From contig CAZLZJ010000080.1 of NCBI GenBank assembly GCA_964563975.1, positions 1 through 7,666 of the forward strand: a stretch of DNA of 7,666 nucleotides, given 5' to 3'. A program made the position numbers and the translations under genes. The notes under the pieces were generated by a model that saw nothing but the letters and a program-made list of their open reading frames with translations, had not been told where the DNA came from and made no database searches. The DNA comes from JAAYJR01 sp964563975. Its GTDB lineage: Bacteria; Bacteroidota; Bacteroidia; Bacteroidales; Prolixibacteraceae. Shown one piece after another: positions 6,905-7,666 of this stretch (position 1 is its first letter; every line of letters begins with the position of its first letter).

Positions 6905-6921
6905 TTTCCCAACTCTTTTTT
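6893..6921 (+). terminator. Possible intrinsic terminator over the glmM stop codon
   Basis: AAAAAGGGTT (6893-6902) can pair with AACTCTTTTT (6911-6920): ten pairs including one G.U, around an 8-base loop (6903-6910), with six T at 6916-6921. The A-tract, stem and T-tract arrangement looks like a rho-independent terminator and could work in both directions, although on the minus strand the G.U becomes an A/C mismatch. The stem has only three G:C-type positions, so it is weak. It spans both stop codons, where no spacer exists for a terminator elsewhere. Confidence 0.4.
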
Positions 6922-7554
6922 AAGCAGGTTTACATTATTCTGGAGGCGGGTTATATCTGCATCTTTCTCTTTTATTTGTGTTTGCAGTGCATTTACCTCC
7001 TGTTGCATAACTTGCAGCTTTTGAAGAAGTTCTTCTGATTTTTCAGTTTCACGATCTTTTTCAGATTGGATGATTGAAATTTTATCATTTAGCAAATTTA
7101 CCTGAAAATTTTTTTCATCAAGGGTTGATGATAGTTCTTTATTTTCATTTTCAATATTTTGCAGCTGCCTGTTCAGGGAGGAGATCATGTTATCTTTAGT
7201 GCTCATCTCCTCTGTCATTCTTTGTCTTTCAAAACCATAGGTGAAATTGCTTTGCTGAATGGACTCTTTTTGCAGGGCAAGGGAATTTCGAAGATTGGCC
7301 ATTTCATTATTGAGAGAATCAATATATTGATCTTTTATGGCATTACTTTCCAATAGTTCATTTTTCATTGATTGAAAATCAGCAATAAGGGCTTCAATTC
7401 GTGTAGCCCGGTAATTGGTCTCTTCAGTTAGCTTTACTACCTGTTCTTCTGCTTTAAGCCTGCCATCCTGCATCTCAAGATATTTCTTTTTTGCAACACA
7501 TGAAGAGAAGAAAATTGTTATGGCGGAAAACAATATTATTAAAACCTTGTTCAT
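6901..7554 (-). CDS. Coiled-coil lipoprotein of unknown function
   Basis: A 217-aa predicted lipoprotein. Residues 1-18 are a signal peptide with hydrophobic core LIILFSAITIFF, followed by lipobox FSSC with the acylated cysteine at C19. The rest, about residues 24-215, is almost entirely charged and helical, rich in Glu, Lys, Gln, Asn and Leu with heptad-like spacing, so a long coiled coil is predicted; there is almost no Pro or Gly. The start of the mature protein (CVAKKKYLEMQ) resembles the N-terminus of Bacteroidota OmpA-family lipoproteins, which carry a coiled coil and then a peptidoglycan-binding OmpA domain, but here the protein ends without one. The residue after the cysteine is Val and the next are basic, so an outer-membrane, periplasm-facing anchor is inferred. 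The start ATG at 7554 has an A/T-rich leader. Function is not known; a spacer or scaffold role between membrane and cell wall is a guess. Confidence 0.82.
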   Translation of the reverse strand: MNKVLIILFSAITIFFSSCVAKKKYLEMQDGRLKAEEQVVKLTEETNYRATRIEALIADFQSMKNELLESNAIKDQYIDSLNNEMANLRNSLALQKESIQQSNFTYGFERQRMTEEMSTKDNMISSLNRQLQNIENENKELSSTLDEKNFQVNLLNDKISIIQSEKDRETEKSEELLQKLQVMQQEVNALQTQIKEKDADITRLQNNVNLLKKELGN

Positions 7555-7572
7555 AAAAGATCTATTTTCTTA

Positions 7573-7604
7573 TAAAGATAATAAATAATAACTGAATAAT
7601 AAAC
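7573..7604 (-). promoter_or_regulatory. Weak candidate promoter for the coiled-coil lipoprotein gene
   Basis: On the minus strand TATCTTTA (plus 7580-7573) matches TAnnTTTG at all but the last base, about 18 bases before the start codon. GTTT (plus 7604-7601) lies 20 bases further upstream as a poor -33 match. The surrounding 7555-7660 is very A/T-rich, so chance matches are likely. Confidence 0.2.
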
Positions 7605-7660
7605 GTTATAACTTTAGCGAATTGTATTAAATTACTATTTTTATTTAAAATTTAAATCAG

Positions 7661-7666
7661 ATGAAA
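7661..7666 (+). CDS. Possible first two codons of a plus-strand gene running off the window
   Basis: The window ends in ATGAAA preceded by an A/T-rich leader, the usual look of a start codon in this sequence (Met-Lys also begins many secreted Bacteroidota proteins). With the minus-strand lipoprotein gene diverging from it, 7555-7660 would be a shared promoter region. Only two codons are visible, so this is a guess from context. Confidence 0.25.

Overview
The window reads as an ordinary chromosomal segment of a Bacteroidota bacterium (Bacteroidales/Marinilabiliales-like is my best guess, inferred from style, not from a search). The reasons are: moderate-to-low GC, start codons preceded by A/T-rich leaders instead of Shine-Dalgarno sequences, three exact matches to the Bacteroidota -7 promoter consensus TAnnTTTG just upstream of genes or at gene junctions, and protein N-termini typical of that phylum in the dGTPase and GlmM. 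There is no tRNA, rRNA, CRISPR array, insertion sequence, integrase or phage gene, and no obvious recent transfer.

Layout. On the minus strand, 42-896 encodes a secreted glycerophosphodiester phosphodiesterase. It diverges across a 250-bp A/T-rich spacer from a plus-strand series: a NamZ/DUF1343 (GH171-type) N-acetylmuramidase-like protein without a signal peptide (1147-2319), a YgjP-like HExxH metallopeptidase (2366-3079), and an HD-domain dGTPase (3066-4400) that starts 14 bases inside the metallopeptidase gene. After a 137-bp spacer come an S4-domain rRNA pseudouridine synthase with a basic N-terminal extension (4538-5434) and phosphoglucosamine mutase GlmM (5501-6904). A convergent minus-strand gene (6901-7554) encodes a coiled-coil lipoprotein. 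Its stop codon shares bases with the GlmM stop codon, and a terminator-like hairpin lies exactly over this junction. The last six bases may begin another plus-strand gene.

How they fit together. Two genes touch peptidoglycan amino sugars: GlmM makes GlcN-1-P for UDP-GlcNAc, and the NamZ-like protein belongs to a family that removes terminal MurNAc. They are separated by nucleotide and rRNA housekeeping genes, so a dedicated pathway is not supported. Only the metallopeptidase/dGTPase pair shows physical coupling.

I did not find a convincing new biological system. The most interesting signals are modest: the terminator over overlapping stop codons, the Gln-bearing signal-less NamZ subfamily member, a coiled-coil lipoprotein that starts like an OmpA-family protein but lacks the OmpA domain, and a strong excess of the tetramer CCGG across the window.
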